In this document: positions 1 through 8,528 of the stretch, piece by piece
How positions within the stretch are numbered: the first letter of the stretch is position 1
Layout: each line of letters starts with the position of its first letter
NCBI RefSeq assembly: GCF_000023285.1
Contig: NC_013162.1
Location: 1,702,501 to 1,766,500 of the forward strand
Origin: Capnocytophaga ochracea DSM 7271
GTDB lineage: Bacteria > Bacteroidota > Bacteroidia > Flavobacteriales > Flavobacteriaceae
Direction of reading: 5' to 3'
Length of the DNA: 64,000 nucleotides
The notes under the pieces: model-generated
What the model was told of the DNA's origin: nothing
What the model saw: the letters and a program-made list of their open reading frames with translations, nothing else
Database searches by the model: none
Position numbers and translations under genes: made by a program

Positions 1-140
1 AAAATTGTCAATTATCCATTGTCAATTGTCAATTGAAAAATATGTTTTTTATCCCTATATGTTAAAAAAATAAGGTTACAGGTAGTAGGTTATAGGCATT
101 AGGGATTACCCTGAAACCTAACCCCTGACACCTAAAAAGT
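1..140. repeat. Low-complexity spacer ahead of 5S rRNA
   Basis: The first 36 bases repeat the motif ATTGTCAATT in imperfect tandem. They are followed by AT-rich text and short GGTTATAGGCATTAGGG-like words that resemble the intergenic palindromes elsewhere in the window. A similar run of ATTATCAATT-type words is found near 28,995-29,025. No 23S 3' end is visible, so the 23S gene must lie upstream of the window. Confidence 0.5.
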
Positions 141-251
141 TTAAGGTGGTTATAGTCAAAGGTCTCACCTCTTACCATTCCGAACAGAGCAGTTAAACCT
201 TTTAGCGCAGATGGTACTACGGTCACGTGGGAGAGTATGTCGCCGCCTTCT
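141..251 (+). rRNA. rrf: 5S ribosomal RNA
   Basis: This is the 5S rRNA of the large ribosomal subunit. It shows the typical Bacteroidota 5S words in order: AAGGTGGTTATAG at the start, GGTCTCACCTCTTACCATTC, CGAACAGAGCAGTTAA, GATGGTACTAC and GTGGGAGAGTATGTCGCC near the end. The terminal helix closes between 143-150 and 242-249 with standard and G-U pairs. A rho-independent terminator follows at 258-291. The length of about 111 bases is normal. As the last gene of an rRNA operon it implies 16S and 23S genes to the left of the window, transcribed rightward. The ends are accurate to a few bases only. Confidence 0.95.
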
Positions 252-257
252 TATAAG

Positions 258-291
258 AAGAGCAATTCTGATAAAGAATTGCTCTTTTTTT
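258..291 (+). terminator. rRNA operon terminator
   Basis: An 11-bp perfect stem (258-268 with 276-286) around a 7-base loop is followed by a run of T residues. It sits directly behind the 5S gene and ends the rRNA operon. Confidence 0.9.
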
Positions 292-337
292 ATTTGTTTA
301 TTTCTATAATGCAAAAAAAAATAAGGAGTTTTACTCC

Positions 338-772
338 TTATTCTACAATCTCTATATCTACCTGTATCAATCCTTTGTTTTTATTGTCAGTGATTTCCAT
401 AAAGGCGCGTTTAGAGAGGTCGAGCTCTCTCCCTTTGGTAAAGGGACCTCTATCAGTAACAGTAACAACTACTGATTTGCCATTTATGCGATTGGTAACC
501 TTTAGTTGAGTACCAAAAGGCAACGAGGGGTGTGCCGTGGTGAGTTTACTATTGCTAAATACAGCCCCACTAGCAGTTTTTCTTCCATTGAACTTATCGT
601 GATAATAGGTAGCTGTTACATTGGTCTTATAAACGCCTGTTTTTATATTCGCAGTCTTTTTTGTAACTGTTTTTTTTTCGTGAGGATATCTATGGCTATC
701 TACAGTGCTACAAGCCTGTAAAGCTAATAGTCCTATAAGACATATTGCTATTTTCAAAAAGTTATTCTTCAT
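338..772 (-). CDS. RlpA-like septal ring lipoprotein
   Basis: A 144-residue lipoprotein with a signal peptide and lipobox ending at Cys21 (LQAC). It is therefore probably anchored in a membrane facing the periplasm. Residues about 50-140 form an RlpA-like double-psi beta-barrel: YYHDKFNGRKTASG, then TAHPSLPFGTQLKVTNR, then VTVTDRGPF with the conserved Asp, then LDLSKRAF. RlpA proteins of other bacteria are lytic transglycosylases that cut denuded glycan strands at the septum. Many carry a C-terminal SPOR domain, which this one lacks; the neighbouring PorP/SprF protein has one instead. The ATG at 772 puts the signal peptide first. Family assignment is firm, enzymatic activity is inferred. Confidence 0.85.
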   Translation of the reverse strand: MKNNFLKIAICLIGLLALQACSTVDSHRYPHEKKTVTKKTANIKTGVYKTNVTATYYHDKFNGRKTASGAVFSNSKLTTAHPSLPFGTQLKVTNRINGKSVVVTVTDRGPFTKGRELDLSKRAFMEITDNKNKGLIQVDIEIVE

Positions 773-810
773 ATATTTTCTTTTTTAGTTTATGTTTCTT
801 TTCTAGAAGT

Positions 811-845
811 AAACGATGCTTTACTATTGCAAAGCATCGTTTTTA
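811..845. terminator. Hairpin between PorP/SprF gene and rlpA-like gene
   Basis: A 12-bp perfect stem (811-822 with 831-842) with an 8-base loop. The better T tract lies on the plus strand, although the gene it follows (PorP/SprF, ending at 862) reads on the minus strand. It may act as a weak terminator for that gene. Confidence 0.55.
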
Positions 846-861
846 TATTACTTAAAATGTT

Positions 862-2265
862 TTATAGGTTACCTACTTTTAGTACCCAAATGTTAGAGTT
901 TTTAAATTCAGGACGTTTCAACAAGTTGAGCAATGTTTCACCTGCTTCACCGCGCGATTCATAAGCTCTATCAATATAGATATAGTGCATACCATTTTCT
1001 TTATTCTTAAATGTGAATACTTTGATACCTAAATTCTCTATATCTCGTCTCATTTGGTAAGCTCCTTTAGGATTTTGGAATACTCCTGCAATCACATAAT
1101 AGCCTTGTGATATACCCTCTATTTTTGGGTCTTCTACCACTCTTATGCGCTTGTCTAATTCTTCTTGAACAGTAGGTGTTTTAGTTGTTGTTTTAGGAGT
1201 TTCTACCGTAGGTGTTTTTGTTTCTGTTACCGTAGGAGTTACTACCTTAGGAGTTGGAGGTGTTACCACAGTAGGTTCAGGAGGAGTGGTCTTAATTGGT
1301 TTCTTAATATGATGTTTGCCACCAAACTGATAAGAAACTACCACATCATAACTACCACCCAATTCAGCTACATAGTTAGCAATGGTTTGTTCGTAGCCAA
1401 ATCCTACGCTCAAGTGGTTAGTCACGTTGAAGCCTAAGCCACCGAAAGCTCCATATTTTTGGTCATAACCGGCGTAAGCCCAACCCAGAGGAACGTCCAA
1501 CATCACGTGTCCGCCCATTTGAAAATTATCTTTGGTTCTCTTAGCTTTAGCATATACACTGAAAAAACCATCTTCTAAGAAATCACTGCGAGAATCCAAT
1601 TCTTTGCGATACATCACGTGAGCGGTGAGCGACTTTTCATTAAAAGGCACTGCCATTTCTCCTGCCGAAAACGAATAGTCTAAGAGGTTTTCCGCGGTAA
1701 TACCAAAATGCCAGAAGTTAAAGTTTACGTCTACCCCTGGTTGTAAGTTGATGATACTCGTAGGTTTCGCATTCTCTATCAAGGGGTCTTGCACGTTTAC
1801 GCGCACTTTATTTCTGTCGATACTACTGCGGGCAAACACTACGTTTAGCCCTAAGCGCAAAAAGTTATCATCTGATATCTCTACTTGGTGTACGTAGTTT
1901 CCTAGTATACCTATATTGGCAAATATACCTGCTGTACGTTGAAAAACCAACCCGTGAGCCATATTGTTGCCATCGTAGTAATCATTCTTTCTACCTGCAT
2001 CGCCACCCCACTTCTTGCCATAAGAGAGCCCAAAGGTATTGAACTTATCTTCCTTAAAGCCCATCCACTGGTTGCGATGGAAAAAGGTAATTTGCGACTC
2101 ATTCTTGCTAAATATTGAAAACGCAGGGTTCATCAGGTAGGTATTGTATTTTACATCCGTATGTCCAGGCATTTCGTAGGGTAGGTAATTACCATCACTT
2201 TGTCCAAATAAAAACTGAACACTAAGCGCCAACACTGTTATCGTTATGTTATGTACTATCTTCAT
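862..2265 (-). CDS. T9SS PorP/SprF-family outer membrane protein with SPOR domain
   Basis: A 467-residue protein with a signal peptide ending near FLFGQ. It has a PorP/SprF-type beta-barrel region of about 300 residues (YNTYLMNPAFSIF near the start, then many aromatic-rich strands). A Pro/Thr-rich linker follows (PPTPKVVTPTVTETKTPTV-like), then a C-terminal SPOR-like domain (GYYVIAGVFQNPKGAYQMRR onward). PorP/SprF proteins assist type IX secretion or surface anchoring of particular substrates, classically SprB by SprF. SPOR domains bind denuded peptidoglycan. The gene starts 9 bases after the stop of the adhesin-like gene at 2275, so the two are almost certainly co-transcribed and functionally paired. 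A longer reading from TTG at 2271 is possible, but the ATG at 2265 fits the signal peptide. Confidence 0.85.
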   Translation of the reverse strand: MKIVHNITITVLALSVQFLFGQSDGNYLPYEMPGHTDVKYNTYLMNPAFSIFSKNESQITFFHRNQWMGFKEDKFNTFGLSYGKKWGGDAGRKNDYYDGNNMAHGLVFQRTAGIFANIGILGNYVHQVEISDDNFLRLGLNVVFARSSIDRNKVRVNVQDPLIENAKPTSIINLQPGVDVNFNFWHFGITAENLLDYSFSAGEMAVPFNEKSLTAHVMYRKELDSRSDFLEDGFFSVYAKAKRTKDNFQMGGHVMLDVPLGWAYAGYDQKYGAFGGLGFNVTNHLSVGFGYEQTIANYVAELGGSYDVVVSYQFGGKHHIKKPIKTTPPEPTVVTPPTPKVVTPTVTETKTPTVETPKTTTKTPTVQEELDKRIRVVEDPKIEGISQGYYVIAGVFQNPKGAYQMRRDIENLGIKVFTFKNKENGMHYIYIDRAYESRGEAGETLLNLLKRPEFKNSNIWVLKVGNL

Positions 2266-2274
2266 CGTCAATTC

Positions 2275-5200
2275 TTATTTAAGTATTGTAATGGTTCCTT
2301 TCTTATCCACGCTTCTCGTTTCGCCGTTTTCGGTAATCTCACCTTTGAGGGTATAGATATAGATAAGCGCACGCTTGCCAAGGTCATTGAAAGTACGCTC
2401 ATCAGGCCAATTATTTTGGTAGTTGTTTGTCGAGAGTACTTCTTTACCTTCTTGTGAGTATATCGTTACCTTCACTTTCGGAGTGAGGTATACCGACGGT
2501 ATTTCCCACTTATCGTTAATACCATCGCCGTTAGGAGTTACCACATTAGGCACTTCCACCACTTGGTAGATATTCAGTTCAAAAGGCAATATGTTCTCGT
2601 CTGCTGCCACGCACGACTCCTCTTTCAGTGTATAAGAACCCGACATATCCTCAGAGGTCACCTCCAAAGTTGTGCCGTATTTCACCGTGCCGTCGTCTTT
2701 TGTCCAGCTGAATTTATTACCCCCTTCGGCAACTAATCTATCACCTATACGCACGTCGAACTTGCGCTCACGTGCTGTACTGGTTTGGTATACTTGTTTC
2801 ACAGGAGCAGTGCCTTGACTGTCGCGCATTAAACTCAATTTCAAACCACCTACTTGGTAGTTCTTCACTTGTATATGAGCGCGTTTAGGGCAACCGCCGT
2901 TGTTAATTTCTAAATAGTATTCGCCTATTTCGTTCACGCTTGCCGTAGGGTTTTCACTGCCTATGGGAGTGTCGTTAGTGTAATTGGCACTCGTTACTTT
3001 CTTCCATACGTATGAAAAACTATCGGCTACTGATGAGTTAGGGTCGAAGCTATCAGCAGCTACGGTAAGACTAATAGTTCCTCCTTGGCAAAGGTATACG
3101 GTTCCCTTCGCACCGTCAGCCGACGATATTTCAAAATCGGGGATAGGAGTAAACGCTACCGGTTTTTCGTCCGAAGTCTTGATAATCGTGCCATAACTAA
3201 CCCGCACTGAATATTTAGCCGATTCTGAGTTACCTGCGCGCGACACGACAAACTGTTGTCGGGTTTCGCCTGGCACATCGTTGCTGTCTTTTTGCCATTG
3301 GAAGTTAAAGAATTGGTAATCTATTTTCTTTACTTCCACCTGTTCTCCACTACTGCTTAGCTGTACGGTTATTTTTTGTACTTCAAGAGTGGTTTGCGTA
3401 CGGGTTTCACAGTTGGTAGACGCTACCGTTCCTACTCTCACGCCTTTAATATCAGCAATGGTTTCAAAGTAAATAGGGGTAAGGCTGATACTTGTACCAC
3501 AACTACCGCCATCGGTGATTTTTGCTTCGTATACGTCAGCCGATACAGGCGTATCAGTAACTGTGTATTCCACACCCGTAGCGCCTGTTATTACGGTGCC
3601 GTTTTTCTTCCATTCCACAGTAGGGTTGGTCATATTGTGCGATATTTTCAGTACCGTAGTTTTTGCAGGGTAGTAAATCTCGCGAGTGTTCATATCTTCC
3701 GCCCAACGTGCTGTGATAACGGTACGCTTTGCCACTACCGAGTTAGATGTAGCAGGGCAACCTCCGCCCGTACCGCCTATGGTAGCGTAATACACTCCTG
3801 TGGTAGTTACCCCATATTCGGTCATTCCTACCCCTTGTGCTATTTGCACGCGGTCTTTAAACCAAGTGTAAGTAGCCGTAGGGTCGGCACCCGTGGTAAC
3901 CGTGAGCGTATACACCTCTCCACAGAAATCCACATTATCTACACTATTGTTAATGCGCAACGCATTGCTGTCCTGCAACTGGATATCTAATACATTCGAT
4001 TCAGGAATGGCAGGAAACCCCGAAGCTGTTATTTTTAAACGGTATTTGCCATTTTGGGTAGCGCTGTTAAGGGTGATTTCTTGCGTGGTGTTGATATCCG
4101 TAAAGGCACCGCCCGTTTCTCTTTGCCATTGGAAAGTGAAAAACGAATAGTCGCTCGGGTCTATCGCAAGCTCAGTAGCGCCCGATACGGCTGTGATTTT
4201 GTCTACCGTGAGGTCTATGCTGTTCGTCTCGCAAGGCTGATAAGAAGTTTTAGGCTTGATGCTCACCTTGAAGCTATCAGGGGCTTTGAGTTCGTACTCC
4301 TCAGTTTCTATCGTCGAGGCACAACTGCCCGTTTGGGTTACTTGGGCTTTGTATTTGCCTGCGCTGGTGGCTACATAAGTATTGGCAGTTTGCCCCGGTA
4401 TTTCCACCCCGTCCTTAAACCATTTGTACGAAGGATTTTGGGCAGTGGTGTTTACAGTGAGGGTACGCTGTTTGTTGGGCAACAATACATTGCCCCCTGT
4501 GGTAGTAATATTAGCTTTAATAGCATCTTTATGTTTTATCTCTATTTCATTGGAGCGCACATCGCAGGCACTGCCGTTGCCTATCTGCACGCGGTATTTA
4601 CCCGGAAGATTATTGGGGGGCGACACCACATAGGTAGCCACCCCGTTAGTTTCGCCCAACTTAGTATTGTCGCGATACCACGTATAGGTCTCATTGCTCG
4701 CAGGGGTAGCCGTAAGGGTAAAACTCTCTGAGCTACATATCTCAGTAGCCGAACTACTTAGCACTAACGACTGTCCACCGCCTGCAACTTTTACAGTGAT
4801 GTTGTTGGACTTTGAATAATTTCGGTCAAAGCAGTTATCGCCGTAATCGATAGCTACTATATATGTTCCTTCTTCAGTTACAGTAAGTTTAGGACCTGTT
4901 TGATTAGGTATTTTAATTCCCCAAGAACTACCGTGGTAAGAAGGGTCAAAAGGTTTTCTATACCAAACATACTTGTAGTCAGAAATATTGGTACTTCCAA
5001 CACTAGTAAAAATTTGTGCTACTGATATTTCTAATGACTGTCCAGGACAAAGATTTATATTACCTGAAGGAGTAGTTTTTAAAGCTTGTGCTACATTCAT
5101 ATAAGAACCTTCAAATTCCTGATTAGGACTACTACCAATAGTAGCTATTATTTCGCTCGCAGGGTTGGTTGAACGTACGCGAATCCGGTATTTTTTACCC

Positions 5201-5577
5201 TTTAAAGTCTTAGGGAAAGTTACATAGGCTTCAAAGGTCTGGGCTGTATTTAATGTCTTTCCAGGCCAAAATTTTTCATTCTGAGTTTGTAGTACAGTTG
5301 GGTTATTGAAACTTCCATTAGCATCGGAAAGTTCAAATATATATTTATTATCAGCATTTGGAAGAGGGGGTGACCAACGTACACTAATTCTAAATCCTGA
5401 ATCATCTTTTGGATTGTTTGGCTGAAGTTTCCCATTGTTAGTAGCACTTGCACAAACAAAAGAAAAATTTGTTTTTGCAGAAACTAGTTTATTATCTTGT
5501 CCTTGCACTCCTTCTATACCAAAGAAGTATAAGAGCAGAAAAACACTTATGTATTTAAAAAAATTGCTTACTTTCAT
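2275..5577 (-). CDS. T9SS type B substrate, large Ig-like repeat surface protein
   Basis: An 1100-residue exported protein with a signal peptide (about residues 1-27, ending GVQGQ). The body is built of repeated Ig/PKD-like modules recognisable by recurring words: YTWYRDN, YKWFKDGVEIPGQ, YTWFKDRVQIAQG, VEWKKNGTVITG and FQWQKDSNDVPG, each followed by a GxYxxxV strand. The last 92 residues are a gliding-motility-associated type B sorting domain beginning VPNVVTPNGDGINDKWEIP. Proteins with this tail are exported by the type IX system and held at, or released from, the cell surface; many are adhesins. The next gene encodes a PorP/SprF protein, the expected export partner for type B substrates. 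The passenger's ligand is unknown. A flavobacterial promoter lies at 5646-5653. Confidence 0.88.
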   Translation of the reverse strand: MKVSNFFKYISVFLLLYFFGIEGVQGQDNKLVSAKTNFSFVCASATNNGKLQPNNPKDDSGFRISVRWSPPLPNADNKYIFELSDANGSFNNPTVLQTQNEKFWPGKTLNTAQTFEAYVTFPKTLKGKKYRIRVRSTNPASEIIATIGSSPNQEFEGSYMNVAQALKTTPSGNINLCPGQSLEISVAQIFTSVGSTNISDYKYVWYRKPFDPSYHGSSWGIKIPNQTGPKLTVTEEGTYIVAIDYGDNCFDRNYSKSNNITVKVAGGGQSLVLSSSATEICSSESFTLTATPASNETYTWYRDNTKLGETNGVATYVVSPPNNLPGKYRVQIGNGSACDVRSNEIEIKHKDAIKANITTTGGNVLLPNKQRTLTVNTTAQNPSYKWFKDGVEIPGQTANTYVATSAGKYKAQVTQTGSCASTIETEEYELKAPDSFKVSIKPKTSYQPCETNSIDLTVDKITAVSGATELAIDPSDYSFFTFQWQRETGGAFTDINTTQEITLNSATQNGKYRLKITASGFPAIPESNVLDIQLQDSNALRINNSVDNVDFCGEVYTLTVTTGADPTATYTWFKDRVQIAQGVGMTEYGVTTTGVYYATIGGTGGGCPATSNSVVAKRTVITARWAEDMNTREIYYPAKTTVLKISHNMTNPTVEWKKNGTVITGATGVEYTVTDTPVSADVYEAKITDGGSCGTSISLTPIYFETIADIKGVRVGTVASTNCETRTQTTLEVQKITVQLSSSGEQVEVKKIDYQFFNFQWQKDSNDVPGETRQQFVVSRAGNSESAKYSVRVSYGTIIKTSDEKPVAFTPIPDFEISSADGAKGTVYLCQGGTISLTVAADSFDPNSSVADSFSYVWKKVTSANYTNDTPIGSENPTASVNEIGEYYLEINNGGCPKRAHIQVKNYQVGGLKLSLMRDSQGTAPVKQVYQTSTARERKFDVRIGDRLVAEGGNKFSWTKDDGTVKYGTTLEVTSEDMSGSYTLKEESCVAADENILPFELNIYQVVEVPNVVTPNGDGINDKWEIPSVYLTPKVKVTIYSQEGKEVLSTNNYQNNWPDERTFNDLGKRALIYIYTLKGEITENGETRSVDKKGTITILK

Positions 5578-5645
5578 TTTAAAATACGAATTAAAACATT
5601 GCTAAAAATACTATAAATCATACCCACTGGGTACTATACACGGTG

Positions 5646-5675
5646 CAAAGATACGAAAAAGAAATATCTACACAA
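5646..5675 (-). promoter_or_regulatory. Promoter of the T9SS substrate operon
   Basis: The minus strand reads TATCTTTG (plus 5646-5653), with TTG 19 bases upstream (plus 5673-5675). This matches the Bacteroidota consensus. It leaves a leader of about 65 bases before the ATG at 5577. Confidence 0.75.
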
Positions 5676-5929
5676 AATTAATTGTCCATTTTTTTTACAC
5701 TTTCCTGTCACCTTTACTCAACGTCCTTACCTGCTTTCTGTTATAACTCGCTGAAAATTATACACTTTTTATTATATAATCCCACTTCACATTCCCTATA
5801 CCATCGCGCTACTCCTGTGAAATTTTAAGCATCAATTAAGAATCTTTTAAGAATGTTTAACGCAAAGCTTACGCAGGTAAAAGCTAAAAGATAAAACCAC
5901 AAGCGGTATAATCCCCGTCTCTACATTTC

Positions 5930-6415
5930 CTTTTTGAAGAGGGCTAGGGGAGGTTTATCACCTTTTCCAGCTTGTCCCCCTTCGGGGGTTCGGGGGCTTA
6001 CCAAATAAATAACTCGCCACATTCCCACTCATTGAGATAGCCAGCAACAACTGGGTATGTGTAAAGAGGAATATTTCCTCCTAGTGCCTATGGCCTAAGG
6101 CCTATCACCTATTTCTCTTTCTTTCGCCTCGAAACCCCGTTTTTAACATTTTTAGCACTGTTATATCGTGTTATAAGTCAATTACTTATATACCCTTTCT
6201 ATACCAATCGTCCAAGATTCGTATAAGCTTCCTATAAGCTCTCTATAAGCTAACCCCACCCTTCTCATAGCCTTTTTTCACCAAAAACGCCCTTAACCTT
6301 CTTCTGAAAATCTCTGTTTCCTTCCGAATCCTCCAATCCATCCTCTAACCTGTCCGACCCGTCCATTCCCCTTGGTGGTATTATCAGTATTTTTGGCATT
6401 TTTGGCATTATTGGT
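5930..6415 (+). repeat. Composite intergenic repeat, copy 1
   Basis: This fills most of the gene-free gap 5578-6513 between two divergent genes. In order: a GC-rich hairpin module (about 5966-6003, CCCCCTTCGGGGG); a GGCC palindrome (about 6078-6110, GCCTATGGCCTAAGGCC); a conserved block starting TTTCGCCTCGAAACCCC (6122); the block CCTTTCTATACCAATCGTCC; three 11-bp units at 6219-6251 (TCGTATAAGCT, TCCTATAAGCT, CTCTATAAGCT); then TTTTGGCAT-type 9-bp words near 6391-6416. It points toward the response regulator gene, whose start codon is 262 bases beyond the array. The rest of the gap, from 5654 to about 5930, shows no gene. Confidence 0.85.
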
Positions 6416-6498
6416 ATTTACCCCATTCTCTAATTTGCTAATTTCCTCATTCTCTCATTTCCTCATTTCCCAATCTTTCTTCATTCGCAATTATTTAT

Positions 6499-6506
6499 TA
6501 TCTTTG
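6499..6506 (+). promoter_or_regulatory. -7 promoter element of the two-component operon
   Basis: TATCTTTG ends only 7 bases before the ATG at 6514, so the transcript would be leaderless or nearly so. No clear TTG is seen at the -33 position. Confidence 0.55.
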
Positions 6507-6513
6507 CCCCCGT

Positions 6514-7185
6514 ATGAAAATCCTGATTATAGAAGACGAAAAAGAACTGCGCCTCACCCTGCGACAGTTCCTCGAACAAGAACACTTTTTGGTGGAAACA
6601 GCGAAAGACTACCCTTCGGGGCTAGCTAAACTTGCCGACTACGACTACGATTGCATCCTCTTGGACATTATGTTGCCCAACGGTAGCGGTATGCAATTGC
6701 TGGACGAGCTTAGGGCGATGAAAAAGAACCATTCAGTGCTTATCATCTCAGCGAAAGACTCGGTAGAGGACAAGGTGCTCGGACTCGAAAAGGGCGCTGA
6801 CGATTATCTTGCAAAACCTTTTCACCTCGCCGAACTCTTGGCTCGCGTCAAATCAATTATACGGCGCAAAAACCAGCAAGGTGAGGAAGTGATTACCCTC
6901 AAAAACGTACAGTTTTTCCCCGAAACCCGTACCGTGAAGGTAGGCGATACAACCCTTACTCTCAACCGAAAGGAATACGACCTCTTGTATTACTTTATCA
7001 TTCGTCCTGAACGATTGGTAGAGAAAACCACCCTTGCCGAAGCCGTCTGGGGAGATTATATCGACCAAGTCGATAGCCTCGATTTTATCTATTCGCAAAT
7101 AAAAAATCTCCGCAAAAAACTCAAAACTGCCGAAGCCGAAATAGACCTCCAAGCGGTTTATGGCATTGGTTATAAATTGGTATAA
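6514..7185 (+). CDS. OmpR/PhoB-family response regulator
   Basis: A 223-residue DNA-binding response regulator. The receiver domain (about 1-115) starts MKILIIEDEKELR, has the phosphoacceptor Asp51 in LLDIMLPNGSG and a conserved Lys in LAKPFH. The winged-helix domain (about 125-222) contains LTLNRKEYDLLYY and ends YGIGYKLV, typical of the OmpR/PhoB class. It is followed after 2 bases by its cognate histidine kinase gene. The signal and regulon are not evident from sequence. The promoter element sits 7 bases before the start codon, and a composite repeat lies just upstream. Confidence 0.93.
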   Translation: MKILIIEDEKELRLTLRQFLEQEHFLVETAKDYPSGLAKLADYDYDCILLDIMLPNGSGMQLLDELRAMKKNHSVLIISAKDSVEDKVLGLEKGADDYLAKPFHLAELLARVKSIIRRKNQQGEEVITLKNVQFFPETRTVKVGDTTLTLNRKEYDLLYYFIIRPERLVEKTTLAEAVWGDYIDQVDSLDFIYSQIKNLRKKLKTAEAEIDLQAVYGIGYKLV

Positions 7186-7187
7186 CT

Positions 7188-8462
7188 ATGAAAATATCAC
7201 TGAAAAACTACACCTTGCGCTACCTCACGCTCACCTTTTTGCTCATCTTGGCGGTGTGGGCGGCGGTGTTCTACGCTTATATTTTAGACGAGGTGTACGA
7301 CAATATCGATGACGGACTGAAAGACAAGAAGACGCTCATTATCCAAAATATCCTTCGTCACCCCGAACTGTTAAAGATAAATGAATTTGGTATCGAAGAC
7401 TTTAGAGTGTACCCCTCGCAAGATGATTTCTCCGACCATAATATTCTTAGTAATGCCTTTTTCTATATGCCTTTTGATGATGAAGACGAGCCATACAGGG
7501 TACTCAAAACGAGTTTCTACGACCGCGATATGAACCCTTATACGCTTGAAATACGCACCTCTACGGTAGAAAAAGACGATTTGCTGTTTAATTTAGCCAT
7601 TGCGCTGGGGGTATTGTATGTGGTGTTGGTACTCTCAATGTATCTTGTCAATCTGTTAGTTATCAATAAAATATGGAAGCCTTTCAAGGGGATACTCACA
7701 GCTATTCGCCAATATGAAGTAGGAAATAAAACCAAACTACAACCTATCGTTACCGATGTGATTGAGTTCAACGTGTTGCACGACAATATCCAGCAAATGT
7801 GGCAACGCAACGAAGTAGTATTTGAAGAACAGAAAGTGTTTATTGAGAACGCTTCACACGAATTGCAAACACCCTTAGCTATTACTCTCAACAAATTAGA
7901 ACTATTAGCCGATGACCCTTCACTGACCGAAAAGCAATTAGTTCAGCTTAGTGAAGTCAAGCAGTCACTAATGCGAATGACTCATTTAAACAAGTCGCTA
8001 CTGATGCTCACCCGCATAGAAAATCACCAATACAAGCAAGCTGAGAGCATATCGTTTCAAGCGCTCACAGCAACTATTATAGAAGATCTCAGTGATTTAA
8101 TAGCCTTTAAAGAATTGAAAATTACGGTGAAAGAAGATAGTGATTTTCAAGTGGAAATGAATAAGGATTTGGCAACGGTATTCGTGTCGAACTTATTGCG
8201 CAATGCCATTAAATACACCGAAAAGGGAAGGGAGATACAAGTCCGTTTAGAAGAAAACTGTTTTCAAGTGAAGAATACTGCCAAAGACGGAATACGCTTA
8301 CACCCCAACAAGATTTTCCAGCGCTTCCACAAAGGGCAGCAGGACGCTACTTCCACCGGCTTAGGCTTAGCTATTGTAAAGTCTATTGCCGATAGTTATC
8401 AATTGCAGGTGAAGTATAGTTTTGAAGAGGAAATGCACTGTTTTACTTTAAAGAAGAAATAA
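7188..8462 (+). CDS. Membrane sensor histidine kinase
   Basis: A 424-residue sensor kinase partner of the preceding regulator. It has a transmembrane segment near residues 12-32, a periplasmic domain of about 100 residues, and a second transmembrane segment near 133-157. The dimerisation domain carries phosphoacceptor His224 in ENASHELQTPL, and the ATPase domain has LLRNAIKYTEKG (N box) and GLGLAIVKSI (G2 box). Between TM2 and the His region there is a short HAMP-like stretch. The HELQTPL wording is common in flavobacterial kinases related to the RprX/CusS type. The stimulus is unknown. Confidence 0.92.
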   Translation: MKISLKNYTLRYLTLTFLLILAVWAAVFYAYILDEVYDNIDDGLKDKKTLIIQNILRHPELLKINEFGIEDFRVYPSQDDFSDHNILSNAFFYMPFDDEDEPYRVLKTSFYDRDMNPYTLEIRTSTVEKDDLLFNLAIALGVLYVVLVLSMYLVNLLVINKIWKPFKGILTAIRQYEVGNKTKLQPIVTDVIEFNVLHDNIQQMWQRNEVVFEEQKVFIENASHELQTPLAITLNKLELLADDPSLTEKQLVQLSEVKQSLMRMTHLNKSLLMLTRIENHQYKQAESISFQALTATIIEDLSDLIAFKELKITVKEDSDFQVEMNKDLATVFVSNLLRNAIKYTEKGREIQVRLEENCFQVKNTAKDGIRLHPNKIFQRFHKGQQDATSTGLGLAIVKSIADSYQLQVKYSFEEEMHCFTLKKK

Positions 8463-8468
8463 AAAACA

Positions 8469-8517
8469 AAGGCTGTCCGAAAAACTATAACAGCATAAAC
8501 TTTTCAGACAGCCTTTA
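8469..8517. terminator. Bidirectional terminator between kinase gene and xth
   Basis: A 10-bp perfect stem, AAAGGCTGTC (8469-8478) with GACAGCCTTT (8508-8517), is extended inward by an A-run facing a T-run. It sits between two convergent genes and can end both. Confidence 0.75.
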
Positions 8518-8528
8518 ATCATTAACCA

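Noticed and set aside
3376-3990. Plus-strand open frame of 204 codons inside the T9SS substrate gene
   Set aside because: Antisense shadow, rich in Cys, Arg and Tyr, with no family resemblance.
4054-4731. Plus-strand open frame of 225 codons inside the T9SS substrate gene
   Set aside because: A shadow on the opposite strand of a well-supported coding region with clear domains.
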